Assembly (NCBI GenBank): GCA_947452905.1
Contig: CANGEP010000005.1
Location: 102,227-166,226, forward strand
Length of the DNA stretch: 64,000 bases
Direction of reading: 5' to 3'
Source: Bacteroidota bacterium
Lineage (GTDB): Bacteria; Bacteroidota; Bacteroidia; Chitinophagales; Chitinophagaceae
Notes under the pieces: model-generated
The model's database searches: none
What the model was told of the DNA's origin: nothing
What the model saw: only the letters and a program-made list of their open reading frames with translations
Position numbers and translations under genes: made by a program
In this document: in pieces, positions 19,419 to 28,348 of the stretch
How the letters are laid out: each line of letters opens with the position of its first letter
How positions within the stretch are numbered: position 1 is the first letter of the stretch

Positions 19419-19943
19419 TTACTTTAGTTGAGACAAAATTTGATCACTATCAGGTTTTACATTGCTTGGATAATAAGCAATCATTTTACCATTTTCGTCT
19501 AACAAAAATTTATTAAAATTCCAGCTAATACTAGCATCCAATATGCCGTTTTTTGCCTTTTGAGTAAGCCACTGATAAATAGCTGCTGTATTTTCACCTT
19601 TTACATCAATTTTGTCGGCTAGAGGGAAAGTAACGCCGTAATTCTTTTTACAAAAACTTACAATTTCTTCGTTGGTTCCTGGCTCTTGCCCACCAAATTG
19701 ATTACATGGAAATCCAATAATCACTAATTTATCCTTGTATTGCTCGTATACTTTTTCGAGACCTTCGTATTGTGGGGTATAACCACATTTACTGGCTGTG
19801 TTAACCACTAATATTTTCTTGCCTTTGAAGCTCGCAAAATCAATTTGCTTACCATCAATGCTTTTAACTTTAAAACTATGTATGCTTTGAGCATTTACGA
19901 ACAAAGTACACATCATTAATAATAAACTAGCTACTATTTTCAT
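19419..19943 (-). CDS. Glutathione peroxidase-family thiol peroxidase, exported
   Basis: The 174-residue protein reduces peroxides, probably with thioredoxin-type donors, as Cys-type bacterial GPx enzymes do. It starts with a signal peptide (MKIVASLLLMMCTLFVNA-Q), so it likely acts in the periplasm. Motifs are NTASKCGYT with the peroxidatic Cys in place of Sec, FPCNQFGGQEPG with the conserved Gln and a second Cys, and the catalytic SWNFNKFL near residue 140. It stands between holB and comF on the same strand, with 33- and 50-base gaps. Confidence 0.94.
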   Translation of the reverse strand: MKIVASLLLMMCTLFVNAQSIHSFKVKSIDGKQIDFASFKGKKILVVNTASKCGYTPQYEGLEKVYEQYKDKLVIIGFPCNQFGGQEPGTNEEIVSFCKKNYGVTFPLADKIDVKGENTAAIYQWLTQKAKNGILDASISWNFNKFLLDENGKMIAYYPSNVKPDSDQILSQLK

Positions 19944-19993
19944 TGGGAATTATTTTATATTACAATATAACCAATTTTTTTAAAAAAGGTTGA

Positions 19994-20707
19994 CTAGATA
20001 GTATAGGCGGCTGTAGCAAAGCTAATGGAGGAAGGCTTGGCTGCTACTAAACACAGAAAAGCAGCTTCTAGTGTAGCACCTGTGGTGATTATATCGTCAA
20101 CAACCAATATATGTTTCCCCTTAATTTGTTTTTGGGTATCAAGTTCAAAAACATTGTCTCGAATATTTTCCCTTTGCAATCGATTTTGGAGGGTTTGCGT
20201 GGGGGTAGCTTTATTTTTTTTCATACAATCCTGGATACTTAAATGAGGCAGAATTTTTTGAATTCCAATGCATAAAAGTAAGGATTGATTGTAGGTTCTT
20301 TTTTTACTTTTTTGTTTAGTAATGGGAATTGGTACTAAATAATCAATGTATTGCATAGGAGCAGATTTTTGAATGGCGATACCCATTAATTCTCCTAAAT
20401 GTAAACCAGCTGTTTTGTTTTGTTGATATTTTAGACCCATAATTATTTTTTGCACTAAGCTTTCCTTGGTGAAAAATAAAAGTGAGGCAGCCACTTGGCA
20501 ATCCACTCTTCCCCAAAATATTTTCTCCACTTCGTTTTCTTTTATTTCAAAAAATCCGGTATGGGGCAATGATTTTATGCATTCATCACATAGTATATGC
20601 TCTTTGACTATGGTATCTAGTCCACAGCCTAAACAAATATGGGGGTAAAAAAGATGTTTAAAAGAATCAAGATATTCTTTAGTGTAGGAAAATACCTTGC
20701 GCCACAT
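19994..20707 (-). CDS. comF: ComF-family phosphoribosyltransferase-like protein
   Basis: The 237-residue protein has an N-terminal zinc-ribbon (CLGC...CDEC) and a C-terminal phosphoribosyltransferase fold with the PRPP loop ILVVDDIITTGAT near residue 200. ComF proteins are needed for DNA uptake or processing in naturally competent bacteria. Its start overlaps the radA stop by one base (TAATG). A comEC homologue lies at 32.8-34.0 kb, so part of a competence set is present in the window. Confidence 0.9.
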   Translation of the reverse strand: MWRKVFSYTKEYLDSFKHLFYPHICLGCGLDTIVKEHILCDECIKSLPHTGFFEIKENEVEKIFWGRVDCQVAASLLFFTKESLVQKIIMGLKYQQNKTAGLHLGELMGIAIQKSAPMQYIDYLVPIPITKQKSKKRTYNQSLLLCIGIQKILPHLSIQDCMKKNKATPTQTLQNRLQRENIRDNVFELDTQKQIKGKHILVVDDIITTGATLEAAFLCLVAAKPSSISFATAAYTI

Positions 20708-22077
20708 TAAAAGAAAAGACGATAAGCCTCGTCCACTCTTTCAATAGGAATAATTTGTATGCTATGCTTTTTGGGTTCGATACCTTTTTGATTAAAGCTC
20801 GAAATATATATTTTTTCAAAACCCAATTTCTCAGCTTCTGCTATTCTTTGCTGAATTCTATTTACAGCTCTTATCTCCCCATTAAGTCCAACTTCGCCTG
20901 CAAAACAAATGCCCTGTGGCAAACAAATATCTTCATAGGAGGAAAGCAAAGAAAGTATAATAGCTAAGTCTAAAGAAGGGTCTTCTATTTTTAATCCACC
21001 TGCAATATTTACAAACACATCCTTCATGCCAAAAGCAAAGCCACCTCTTTTTTCTAAAACTGCTAATAGTAATTGCAATCTTCTTAAATCAAAACCGGTA
21101 ACAGTTCTTTGAGGAGTTCCATAAACGCTTTGAGTGACTAATGCTTGCACTTCGATTAGCAAGGGGCGCATGCCTTCCATAGAGGCGGCAATAGTGCTAC
21201 CACTTAAGGATTCATTTCTTTGTGCAATTAAAAAAGCAGAAGGGTTGGTTACCACTTTCATGCCTTCGCCAGTCATTTCGTAAATACCTAATTCACTAGT
21301 ACTCCCAAATCTATTTTTGAGTGTTCGCAACATGCGATAAGCATAATGTCGATCTCCTTCGAATTGCAATACAGTGTCAACCATATGTTCTAAAATTTTA
21401 GGTCCTGCTATGGTACCTTCTTTAGTGATATGGCCTATAAGGAAAACAGGAGTGCCAGTTTCTTTAGCAAAGCGTTGAAACTCTGCTGCAGTTTGTTTAA
21501 TCTGCGAAACACTACCTGCTGCCGCTTCGATCAAATTGGATTCAAGCGTTTGTATAGAGTCCACAATTACAACAGTAGGCTTTAATTTTTTAACGGCCTT
21601 AAAAATTTGCTGTGTATGAGTTTCAGTAAGTAAGTAAAAATTTTCATTGCTAATTTGTAAACGATCGGCACGCATTTTTATTTGCTGAATACTTTCTTCT
21701 CCACTGATGTATAAAACCACTTGGTCTTTCATCATCAATCCTTGTTGTAAAAACAAAGTACTTTTTCCTATACCAGGTTCTCCTGCTACAAGTACGATAG
21801 AGCCTAATACTATACCGCCTCCTAAAACTCTATTTAATTCGAAGTCGGCACTTGAAATTCTTTTTTCGGATTGACTATTAACTTCATTAATCGAAATTAC
21901 TTCGGTTCCTTTTTGTTGTGCAGTGTATCCTTCCCAACCTTCCGATTTTTTCTCCCCCTTTTCCACTAATTCTTCAGTAAAAGTATTCCACTCATTACAA
22001 GCAGGACACTTACCAGCCCACTTAGCCGATTCATAACCACAGTTATTACAAAAGAAAGAGGATTTGGATTTGCTCAT
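20707..22077 (-). CDS. radA: DNA repair protein RadA/Sms
   Basis: RadA is a RecA-related helicase that promotes branch migration in recombination and transformation. The 456-residue protein has a four-Cys zinc finger (Cys 10, 13, 24, 27), Walker A GEPGIGKST at 99-107, the RadA-specific KNRFG motif, and a C-terminal Lon-protease-like domain (AGEVGLNGEIRAVNRIQQRI). All elements are intact. It is translationally coupled to comF and follows RNase G by 17 bases. Confidence 0.97.
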   Translation of the reverse strand: MSKSKSSFFCNNCGYESAKWAGKCPACNEWNTFTEELVEKGEKKSEGWEGYTAQQKGTEVISINEVNSQSEKRISSADFELNRVLGGGIVLGSIVLVAGEPGIGKSTLFLQQGLMMKDQVVLYISGEESIQQIKMRADRLQISNENFYLLTETHTQQIFKAVKKLKPTVVIVDSIQTLESNLIEAAAGSVSQIKQTAAEFQRFAKETGTPVFLIGHITKEGTIAGPKILEHMVDTVLQFEGDRHYAYRMLRTLKNRFGSTSELGIYEMTGEGMKVVTNPSAFLIAQRNESLSGSTIAASMEGMRPLLIEVQALVTQSVYGTPQRTVTGFDLRRLQLLLAVLEKRGGFAFGMKDVFVNIAGGLKIEDPSLDLAIILSLLSSYEDICLPQGICFAGEVGLNGEIRAVNRIQQRIAEAEKLGFEKIYISSFNQKGIEPKKHSIQIIPIERVDEAYRLFF

Positions 22078-22094
22078 ACCATTTACTTAATTAA

Positions 22095-23642
22095 CTACAA
22101 TTTAATCTCTTCTTGTTGCTCGTCCAAAAACTTATATTCCACCAAGTGACTTGTATTAGAAGCTTGAGAACTAAGTTTAATCTTATACTTTTTTCTCCAA
22201 CCTTTAATGATACTATTAAAAATACCCTTGGTTAAATGTGAATGAATGATGGGGTGCACTAAAATCTGTAATTTATGATGACCATGGGTAGCTAAATAAG
22301 CTAGTTTCTTTTCCATTTCATCTTCTAATAATAAGGTAGAAGTTATTTTACCTGTGCCTGAACAAGCAGGACAATCTTCAGAGGTATTAATATTCACCTC
22401 AGGTCTTATCCTTTGGCGGGTAGCTTGTAATAATCCAAATTTAGAAATAGGTAATACAGAATGTCTTGCACGGTCAGTTTTCATAAATCCTTCTAAGGCC
22501 TCTTGTACTTTTCTTTTGTTTTCAGGAAGTTTCATATCGATAAAATCGATAACAATAATACCACCAATATCTCTTAGCCTTAATTGACGAGCAATTTCTT
22601 CGGCCGCTTCCATATTAGTTTGTAATGCATTCTCTTCTTGGTTATTGCTTACACTTTTAAAACCACTATTAACATCAATTACATGCAAGGCTTCTGTGTG
22701 CTCTATGATTAAGTAAGCACCACTTGTAAGGTTAACTGTTTTGCCAAAAGATGATTTTACTTGTTTGGTAATTGCATATTGATCAAAAATAGATTGATCG
22801 CCTGTATGCAAACTTAAAATATTAGATTTTGCAGGAGCAATTCTTTGTAAGTAAGATAAAGTAATATCAAATATTTTTTTATCGTTTACTACTATCTTAT
22901 TAAAATCCTCGCTCAATAAATCTCTTAAGATACTAGTGGTTTTACTTTCCTCACTCATAATACGCGTGGGAGGCACTGCACCTTTTAAATTAGATTGTAT
23001 ATTTTTCCAGTTCTCTACCAACGTCAATAAATCCTCGTGTAACTCAGCTGTAGATTTTCCTTCCGCAGCGGTTCTAACTATTACCCCAAAGTTTTTAGGC
23101 CTTATAGATTCCATCATTTTTTGAAGACGCTTACGCTCTTCGCCAGAATGTATTTTTTTAGAAACGGCTACAATTTCGTTGAAAGGGGTAAGTACAACAA
23201 AGCGTCCTGCTAATGAAATTTCACAAGTAAGTCTTGGTCCTTTAGCTGCAATCGGTTCTTTTAGAATTTGTACAAGCACATTGGGCTTGCCGCTTAGTAC
23301 TTCACTTATTTTGCCAGTTTTAATAATTTCTGCAGCAGTTTGAAATTTCGAAAAATCAAAACTGTTGTCATTATTATTAACCGCCTCCTGCGTGTATTTG
23401 ATAATGGATTTAACATAGGGGCTTAAATCGGTGTAATGCAAAAAAGCATCTTTCTCGAATCCAACATCTACAAATGCAGCGTTTAAACCAGGAATTATTT
23501 TCTTAACCTTTCCTAAATATAAATCACCCACAGCCCAACGAGTATCCATTTTCTCATTATGGATCTCTACCAATTTCTTGTCCTCTAATAAGGCAATTTC
23601 TACCCCATCAGCGGTACTATTTATTATTAAGTCTTTATTCAC
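22095..23642 (-). CDS. rng: Ribonuclease G/E family endoribonuclease
   Basis: RNase G cuts single-stranded AU-rich RNA, for example in 16S rRNA 5' maturation. The protein (515 residues from the chosen start) has an S1 domain (WAVGDLYLGKVKKIIPGLNAAFVDVG), the RNase E/G core, the catalytic segment DIGGIIVIDFIDM and the zinc-link Cys pair in CPACSGTGKI. There is no long RNase E-type C-terminal scaffold. GTG at 23642, giving VNKDLIINST, is preferred to an in-frame codon at 23678 because homologues start there. Confidence 0.92.
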   Translation of the reverse strand: MNKDLIINSTADGVEIALLEDKKLVEIHNEKMDTRWAVGDLYLGKVKKIIPGLNAAFVDVGFEKDAFLHYTDLSPYVKSIIKYTQEAVNNNDNSFDFSKFQTAAEIIKTGKISEVLSGKPNVLVQILKEPIAAKGPRLTCEISLAGRFVVLTPFNEIVAVSKKIHSGEERKRLQKMMESIRPKNFGVIVRTAAEGKSTAELHEDLLTLVENWKNIQSNLKGAVPPTRIMSEESKTTSILRDLLSEDFNKIVVNDKKIFDITLSYLQRIAPAKSNILSLHTGDQSIFDQYAITKQVKSSFGKTVNLTSGAYLIIEHTEALHVIDVNSGFKSVSNNQEENALQTNMEAAEEIARQLRLRDIGGIIVIDFIDMKLPENKRKVQEALEGFMKTDRARHSVLPISKFGLLQATRQRIRPEVNINTSEDCPACSGTGKITSTLLLEDEMEKKLAYLATHGHHKLQILVHPIIHSHLTKGIFNSIIKGWRKKYKIKLSSQASNTSHLVEYKFLDEQQEEIKL

Positions 23643-23788
23643 GTATAGCAACTTTTTTACAAACAGATACAAACACAATAAATGTGTAATACTGTTTAGT
23701 ATGTTTTTTGAAACACTGCCACTTTACGAAGGAAGGTAAAAGGTAAAGTAAAGTTGCTAAGTAGATAAGTGGCGTGTAAGGGAAAAAA

Positions 23789-23820
23789 TTACAAGCGTAT
23801 TTTTTTAAATACGCTTGTAA
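23789..23820 (-). terminator. Intrinsic terminator of the small ribosomal-protein gene
   Basis: A perfect 14-bp stem (23789-23802 with 23807-23820, core ACAAGCGTATTT) and four-base loop lies 11 bases past the stop codon of the 31-residue gene. On the minus strand it continues into a T-run (23788-23783). Confidence 0.9.
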
Positions 23821-23831
23821 CAGAAGGGGAA

Positions 23832-23927
23832 CTATTTGTTCTTCTTCTTATGACGATTTTTTCTTAAACGTTTTTTTCTTTTGTGCGTCGCAATTTTATG
23901 ACGCTTTCTTTTTTTACCACAAGGCAT
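23832..23927 (-). CDS. 31-residue Lys/Arg-rich ribosomal-type protein (bL38-like)
   Basis: This ORF, too short for many gene finders, encodes MPCGKKRKRHKIATHKRKKR followed by LRKNRHKKKNK. About 60% of residues are Lys, Arg or His, as in the smallest ribosomal proteins. A near-identical peptide family is conserved across Bacteroidota; I recall it as the Bacteroidota-specific ribosomal protein bL38 seen in Flavobacterium ribosome structures, but that name is from memory. A strong terminator 11 bases downstream supports an expressed unit. Its start lies 25 bases after the upstream TPR gene. Confidence 0.85.
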   Translation of the reverse strand: MPCGKKRKRHKIATHKRKKRLRKNRHKKKNK

Positions 23928-23952
23928 GTCCGATAATTTTTGTTATAAAATG

Positions 23953-24795
23953 TTATTTCTTTAATTCTTTAATCCTTTGATCCAGCGCTTGTTTAGCTTC
24001 GGGGATGGAAACGATTTGTTTAACCTTCGTATACCATTCTATTGCTAATTTTTTTTGGTCGCTTAGTTCATAACATTCGGCAAGGTTAACCATTGCTTCG
24101 ATATGATTAGGCTGTTCCTTTAACACGGCTAAAAAACGTTCAATAGCTTTTGCATATTGACCAGATTTTTTACCACCCAAGGCGAGTATCAATTGAGCGT
24201 AAGCGTTATGTGGATTTTTGTCCGCTACTTCTTTCACTTTTAAAATGCCCTGCATAGGATTGTCTGAAATATTTCCAAACAAATAGCAGGCACCTAAATT
24301 AATTTTTGCCGAGTCGTTATTGGGGTTGATAACCAATGCTTTTTCTAAAAGAACTTTTGCATTTCCAGCCATCCATGTTTGAAGTGCTGGTGGTGCATCC
24401 GGCGTTAATAAGTTATCTATCAACTGCTGGGCTGCAAAAGTGAGGCTTTTTTCAGAATTTTCCAACAAAGCAGCACTGTAAGTATAATATAGATATGGTT
24501 CGATCCTATGTACAGAGTCGGCCCAAAATTGACTTAAATTTTTATAGGCAAGTAAAGAATCAGCTATACTTTTTGATCTAGTTAGTTGATTTTCAATAGA
24601 TAAGAGTGTAATTTTTTGGTTAGCAGAAAGCGCTGTTTTTGCCGATTCTAAGAGCGATTGGCTATTAATGGCTTGATTTTCAATTGACTTATTGTCATTC
24701 GAGCCTTCCTTTTTATTGGTTCTTGGAACAAAAAAGTATAAAATGGTGCAAATTATTACTCCAGCCGATAGGGCTATGAACTGTGGTTTCTTCAA
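23953..24795 (-). CDS. Membrane-anchored tetratricopeptide-repeat protein
   Basis: A 280-residue protein with one N-terminal transmembrane helix (about 6-23, ending FVPR), a charged linker, and TPR-type helices in about 150-275 (ALVINPNNDSAKINLG, AQLILALGGKKSGQYAKAIE, EAMVNLAECYELSDQKKLAIEWY). It is probably anchored in the inner membrane with the TPRs in the periplasm; partners are unknown. The only plausible start is TTG at 24795. It sits between the HU gene and the mini ribosomal-protein gene, all on the minus strand. Confidence 0.8.
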   Translation of the reverse strand: MKKPQFIALSAGVIICTILYFFVPRTNKKEGSNDNKSIENQAINSQSLLESAKTALSANQKITLLSIENQLTRSKSIADSLLAYKNLSQFWADSVHRIEPYLYYTYSAALLENSEKSLTFAAQQLIDNLLTPDAPPALQTWMAGNAKVLLEKALVINPNNDSAKINLGACYLFGNISDNPMQGILKVKEVADKNPHNAYAQLILALGGKKSGQYAKAIERFLAVLKEQPNHIEAMVNLAECYELSDQKKLAIEWYTKVKQIVSIPEAKQALDQRIKELKK

Positions 24796-24821
24796 AGTGA
24801 ATCAATTTCCGACAAAGGTAA

Positions 24822-25106
24822 TTACTTACGTTTGCTTTTCACCTCGTTTACGAATTCTTTTGCTGGTTTAAAAGCAGGAATAAAATGCTCAGGAATTTCA
24901 ACCGCTATATTCTTTTTAATATTACGCCCAATTTTTGCGGCTCTTTTTTTAGTAATAAAGCTGCCAAAGCCACGTATATATATGTTTTGGCCGTTTGACA
25001 AGCTTTCTTTTACTTCCTTAAACATGGTTTCTAAGGTAACTAAAACATCTACCTTAGGTATTCCAGTTTTCTCAGAGATTTGATTGATGAGATCAGATTT
25101 TCTCAT
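24822..25106 (-). CDS. HU-family DNA-binding protein
   Basis: HU bends and compacts DNA. The 94-residue protein has the two-helix dimer base (MRKSDLINQISEKTGIPKVD...), the GFGSF motif (RGFGSFITKKRAAKIGRN), and the arm with the intercalating Pro in the VEIPEHFIPAFKPAKEF region. There are no added domains. A 9-bp inverted repeat lies in the divergent region between it and mutY. Confidence 0.95.
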   Translation of the reverse strand: MRKSDLINQISEKTGIPKVDVLVTLETMFKEVKESLSNGQNIYIRGFGSFITKKRAAKIGRNIKKNIAVEIPEHFIPAFKPAKEFVNEVKSKRK

Positions 25107-25166
25107 GAAGTTGATTTTTGGGGTTTCAGTCTTAAAAATAAATTAAATTTTATCTTTTTACAACTA

Positions 25167-25198
25167 TATGTTGAATTATTTCTACATATTTCAACATA
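25167..25198. repeat. 9-bp inverted repeat in the HU/mutY divergent region
   Basis: TATGTTGAA (25167-25175) and TTCAACATA (25190-25198) form a perfect inverted repeat with a 14-base spacer. A third CAAC half-site lies at 25161-25164. It could be a regulator site for either gene. The rest of this 208-base gap is AT-rich with no further structure seen. Confidence 0.5.
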
Positions 25199-25314
25199 AT
25201 TTTAAGCTAATATGTATAAAAATAATTAATATATAAATATTAAATAATGCATAATCGTCCATTTTTAACTTATTTTAATCATAATATGCTCATTTTTAGC
25301 CATTTTTGCCTCCA

Positions 25315-26382
25315 ATGAGTACCCTTTTCACCCAAAAGCTATTAAAATGGAATAAGCGGTCCAATGATAGACCCATGCCTTGGAAAAATGAGAAGGATCC
25401 CTATAAAATATGGTTATCTGAGATCATTTTGCAACAAACTAGGGTGGAACAAGGTTGGTCCTATTATGAAAAATTTGTTCAAACTTATCCCACCATCTTC
25501 GACTTAGCAAAAGCGAAGGACGAAAAAGTTTTTAAATTATGGGAAGGTTTGGGGTATTATAATCGATGTAGAAATTTATTATTTACTGCTAGAGAAATTG
25601 TAAAACTATATGAGGGTATATTTCCTAATACTTACGAAAATTTATTGACTTTAAAAGGAGTAGGTCCTTATACCGCTGCTGCCATTGCCTCTTTTGCATT
25701 TAATTTACCCTATGCTGTTGTGGATGGCAATGTGTTTAGAGTATTTTCTAGATTTTATGGAATTCATACACCTATAGATACACCCAATGGCATACAAGAA
25801 TTTAATAAAATTGCCGCTAATAATTTAGCCTTAAAAGAAGCGGGTATTTATAATCAATCTTTAATGGATTTTGGGGCAACTATATGCAAACCTATGGCAC
25901 CATTGTGTTCTGTATGTGTGATGCAAAATAATTGTGTGGCTTTTGCCAAGCAAGAAGTGGGTCAGTTACCCATTAAACTAAAACAAATTCAGAAAAAAAA
26001 TAGATACTTCGATTTTTTCTGTTTTAAGTATCAGGGCAAATGGTTGGTTCAACAAAGAGGGGAGGGTGATATTTGGTCTGGCCTGTATCAATTTTATTTG
26101 GCGGAACAACCTAAAATGATAAAAGCTAACGCATCATTGGTAAAGGAAATTTTAGAGGGTCAGCTATCCATTTCTCCCACTCTTTACAAATGCGTTAATC
26201 CAACTGAAGTGTATACTCAAACTTTAACGCATCAACAATTGAGTGTTCGTTTTTTCAAAGTGCAGCTTAGTAAAATACCTCCTTGTTTTACCAAGGCTCA
26301 ATGGATAAGTAAGGCTTCTATGGCTAAGTTGCCTTTCCCTAAAATAATTAACCAATTTTTTAAGCATGAGGGCCTAGACTAG
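25315..26382 (+). CDS. mutY: A/G-specific adenine DNA glycosylase MutY
   Basis: MutY removes adenine mispaired with 8-oxoguanine. The 355-residue protein has the helix-hairpin-helix LLTLKGVGPYTAAAIASFAF, the catalytic Asp region VVDGNVFRV, and the iron-sulfur cysteines C-x6-C-x2-C-x5-C (CKPMAPLCSVCVMQNNC). The N-terminal EIILQQTRVEQ segment and the C-terminal Nudix-like 8-oxoG recognition domain are present. ATG at 25315 is preferred over TTG at 25306. It lies just upstream of gldE, a neighbourhood found in other Bacteroidota. Confidence 0.96.
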   Translation: MSTLFTQKLLKWNKRSNDRPMPWKNEKDPYKIWLSEIILQQTRVEQGWSYYEKFVQTYPTIFDLAKAKDEKVFKLWEGLGYYNRCRNLLFTAREIVKLYEGIFPNTYENLLTLKGVGPYTAAAIASFAFNLPYAVVDGNVFRVFSRFYGIHTPIDTPNGIQEFNKIAANNLALKEAGIYNQSLMDFGATICKPMAPLCSVCVMQNNCVAFAKQEVGQLPIKLKQIQKKNRYFDFFCFKYQGKWLVQQRGEGDIWSGLYQFYLAEQPKMIKANASLVKEILEGQLSISPTLYKCVNPTEVYTQTLTHQQLSVRFFKVQLSKIPPCFTKAQWISKASMAKLPFPKIINQFFKHEGLD

Positions 26383-26433
26383 GATGGATATTTGTTTATA
26401 AAATGGTAACTTTCCATTCTAAAATAATCAATT

Positions 26434-27741
26434 TTGGAATATCACTCGGGTACATTGAATTGGGTTTTATTAATAGTACTTTTATTTTTTTCATTTGCCA
26501 TAGCAGGATCTGAAGTGGCTTTTTTTTCACTTTCTTACAAGGACATTCAAGTTTTAAAAACTAAACAATTTAAACCTTTTCAGAGAATAGTATTGCTTTT
26601 AGAAAATCCTAAAAAGCTTTTAACGTCTATGTTAATAGCAAATAGTTTTATTAATATCTGTATTATATTAATCACCAATATCCTTATCGACCAAAACCTT
26701 AATTTCCAACAATTATCTGTTCCTGGCATTGAATTTTTAATAAAAGTTATTTTAGTTACATTATTGCTGTTATTTTTTGGCGAAATTTTGCCAAAAGTAA
26801 TGGCTACTCAAAACAATATTCGATTTGCGCAAGATTTTGGAGGCATCATACAAGGCGTTTATTTTATTTTCTCAAAGCCTAGTGAATTAATGGTTCGCTA
26901 TACTAATATTATAGAAAAAAGATTTGCGCAAAAAAATTTCGGGGTATCTTATAGTATGGAAGAGTTAGATCAGGCCATTGATTTAACCACTTCGGTACAT
27001 CATCAAACACATGAAAAAAATATTTTAAAAGGCATAGTAAAATTTGGAAATATCTCGGTAAAACAAATTATGAAAACCAGATTGGATGTGCATGGCGTAG
27101 AGGAATCTATTGATTTTGCAGCATTAATGGAGCATATTAAGGAACATAATTATAGCAGATTCCCTGTATATAAAGAGGATTTAGATAGTATAGTGGGCAT
27201 CATTCATACTAAGGATATTTTACCTCATATAAATGAGCCTGCAACTTTTAGTTGGGATACATTAATTCGTCCTGCTTTTTTTGTGCATGAGCAAAAAATG
27301 ATTGAAGATTTATTGAAAGAGTTTCAGTTAAAACGAATTCATTTTGCAGTAGTTGTAGATGAATTTGGAGGTACTAGTGGTATTATTACTCTAGAAGATA
27401 TTTTAGAAGAAATTGTGGGTGATATAAAAGACGAATTTGATGAAGAGGAAGCAATGATAAAAAAAATTGACGATTATCATTTTATTATTGAAGGCAAAAC
27501 AGCAATTATTGATTTGTGTAATTATATTAATTTAGCAAACAATTATTTTGATGCAATAAAAGGCGAAAGTGATACCATTGCAGGGTTATTTCTAGAACTA
27601 GCTGGGGAATTTCCAATCTTACAACAAGTGGTAAAGTACAAGCAATTTAGTTTTACTGTTTTAGAAATTCAGAAAAATAGAATACATAAAATTCAATTGA
27701 TTATTACCCCACAAATGGCAATTCCCGTTGAAAATGTATAA
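26434..27741 (+). CDS. gldE: Gliding motility protein GldE (HlyC/CorC-type membrane protein)
   Basis: The 435-residue protein has the DUF21 membrane domain (about 8-160, starting VLLIVLLFFSFAIAGSEVAFFSL), a CBS pair (about 190-320, KQIMKTRLDVHGVEE and VVVDEFGGTSGIITLEDILEEIVGDI), and a C-terminal CorC/HlyC domain. GldE cooperates with GldD in gliding in Flavobacterium. The frame has a stop 9 bases upstream and no ATG until about residue 63, so TTG at 26434 must be the start. It overlaps gldD by eight bases. Confidence 0.92.
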   Translation: MEYHSGTLNWVLLIVLLFFSFAIAGSEVAFFSLSYKDIQVLKTKQFKPFQRIVLLLENPKKLLTSMLIANSFINICIILITNILIDQNLNFQQLSVPGIEFLIKVILVTLLLLFFGEILPKVMATQNNIRFAQDFGGIIQGVYFIFSKPSELMVRYTNIIEKRFAQKNFGVSYSMEELDQAIDLTTSVHHQTHEKNILKGIVKFGNISVKQIMKTRLDVHGVEESIDFAALMEHIKEHNYSRFPVYKEDLDSIVGIIHTKDILPHINEPATFSWDTLIRPAFFVHEQKMIEDLLKEFQLKRIHFAVVVDEFGGTSGIITLEDILEEIVGDIKDEFDEEEAMIKKIDDYHFIIEGKTAIIDLCNYINLANNYFDAIKGESDTIAGLFLELAGEFPILQQVVKYKQFSFTVLEIQKNRIHKIQLIITPQMAIPVENV

Positions 27742-28321
27742 ACTAATTTTTATTTTTATCCTCTTTTTTACGGCTTTAAATATGGCCTGTAATGAGCCTT
27801 ATGTTAACAAGAAAAATGGCTATCCTGCTCTAACATTTCCTGAAAAATCCTATCAACTTTTTGATAAAAAAGGGTATCCCTATCAATTCGAATATCCTAC
27901 CTATGCTACTATCGATAATAATGTTAACTATTTTGGTGTCTCTAAAAAAGGGGATGCTTGGATAAACATTAATTTTCCCCAACAAGGAGCTACTTTGTAT
28001 GTAAGTTATCGCCCTATCTCCCATAACCAATTAGACACATTAGTCGAAGATGCCTATAGATTTGTGAATAACCATAATACCATGGCAAACAGCATCGAAG
28101 ATTCGGTTTTTACAAGTCCCCTAGGCGTGCATGGTGTCTTTTTTCATATAGGTGGCGATGTAGCTACCACTTATCAGTTTTATGTAACCGATTCTTCTAA
28201 GCATTTTTTTAGGGGAGCGCTTTATTTTGACACTACGCCTAATGAAGATTCTTTAGCCCCAATTAATGCTTTCTTATTTAAGGATTTGAAACATTTAGTA
28301 AATACATTTCGTTGGAAATAA
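27734..28321 (+). CDS. gldD: Gliding motility lipoprotein GldD
   Basis: A 195-residue lipoprotein with the acylated Cys near position 19 (ALNMAC). The mature part starts NEPYVNKKNGYPALTFPEKSY and continues with KKGYPYQFEYPTYATI, which matches GldD proteins. GldD is an essential gliding and type IX secretion accessory lipoprotein. ATG at 27734 overlaps the gldE stop region by eight bases and is preferred over TTG at 27728, so the two genes are translationally coupled. Confidence 0.92.
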   Translation: MYKLIFIFILFFTALNMACNEPYVNKKNGYPALTFPEKSYQLFDKKGYPYQFEYPTYATIDNNVNYFGVSKKGDAWININFPQQGATLYVSYRPISHNQLDTLVEDAYRFVNNHNTMANSIEDSVFTSPLGVHGVFFHIGGDVATTYQFYVTDSSKHFFRGALYFDTTPNEDSLAPINAFLFKDLKHLVNTFRWK

Positions 28322-28348
28322 TTATATCTTTACCCTCTAATAATACCT

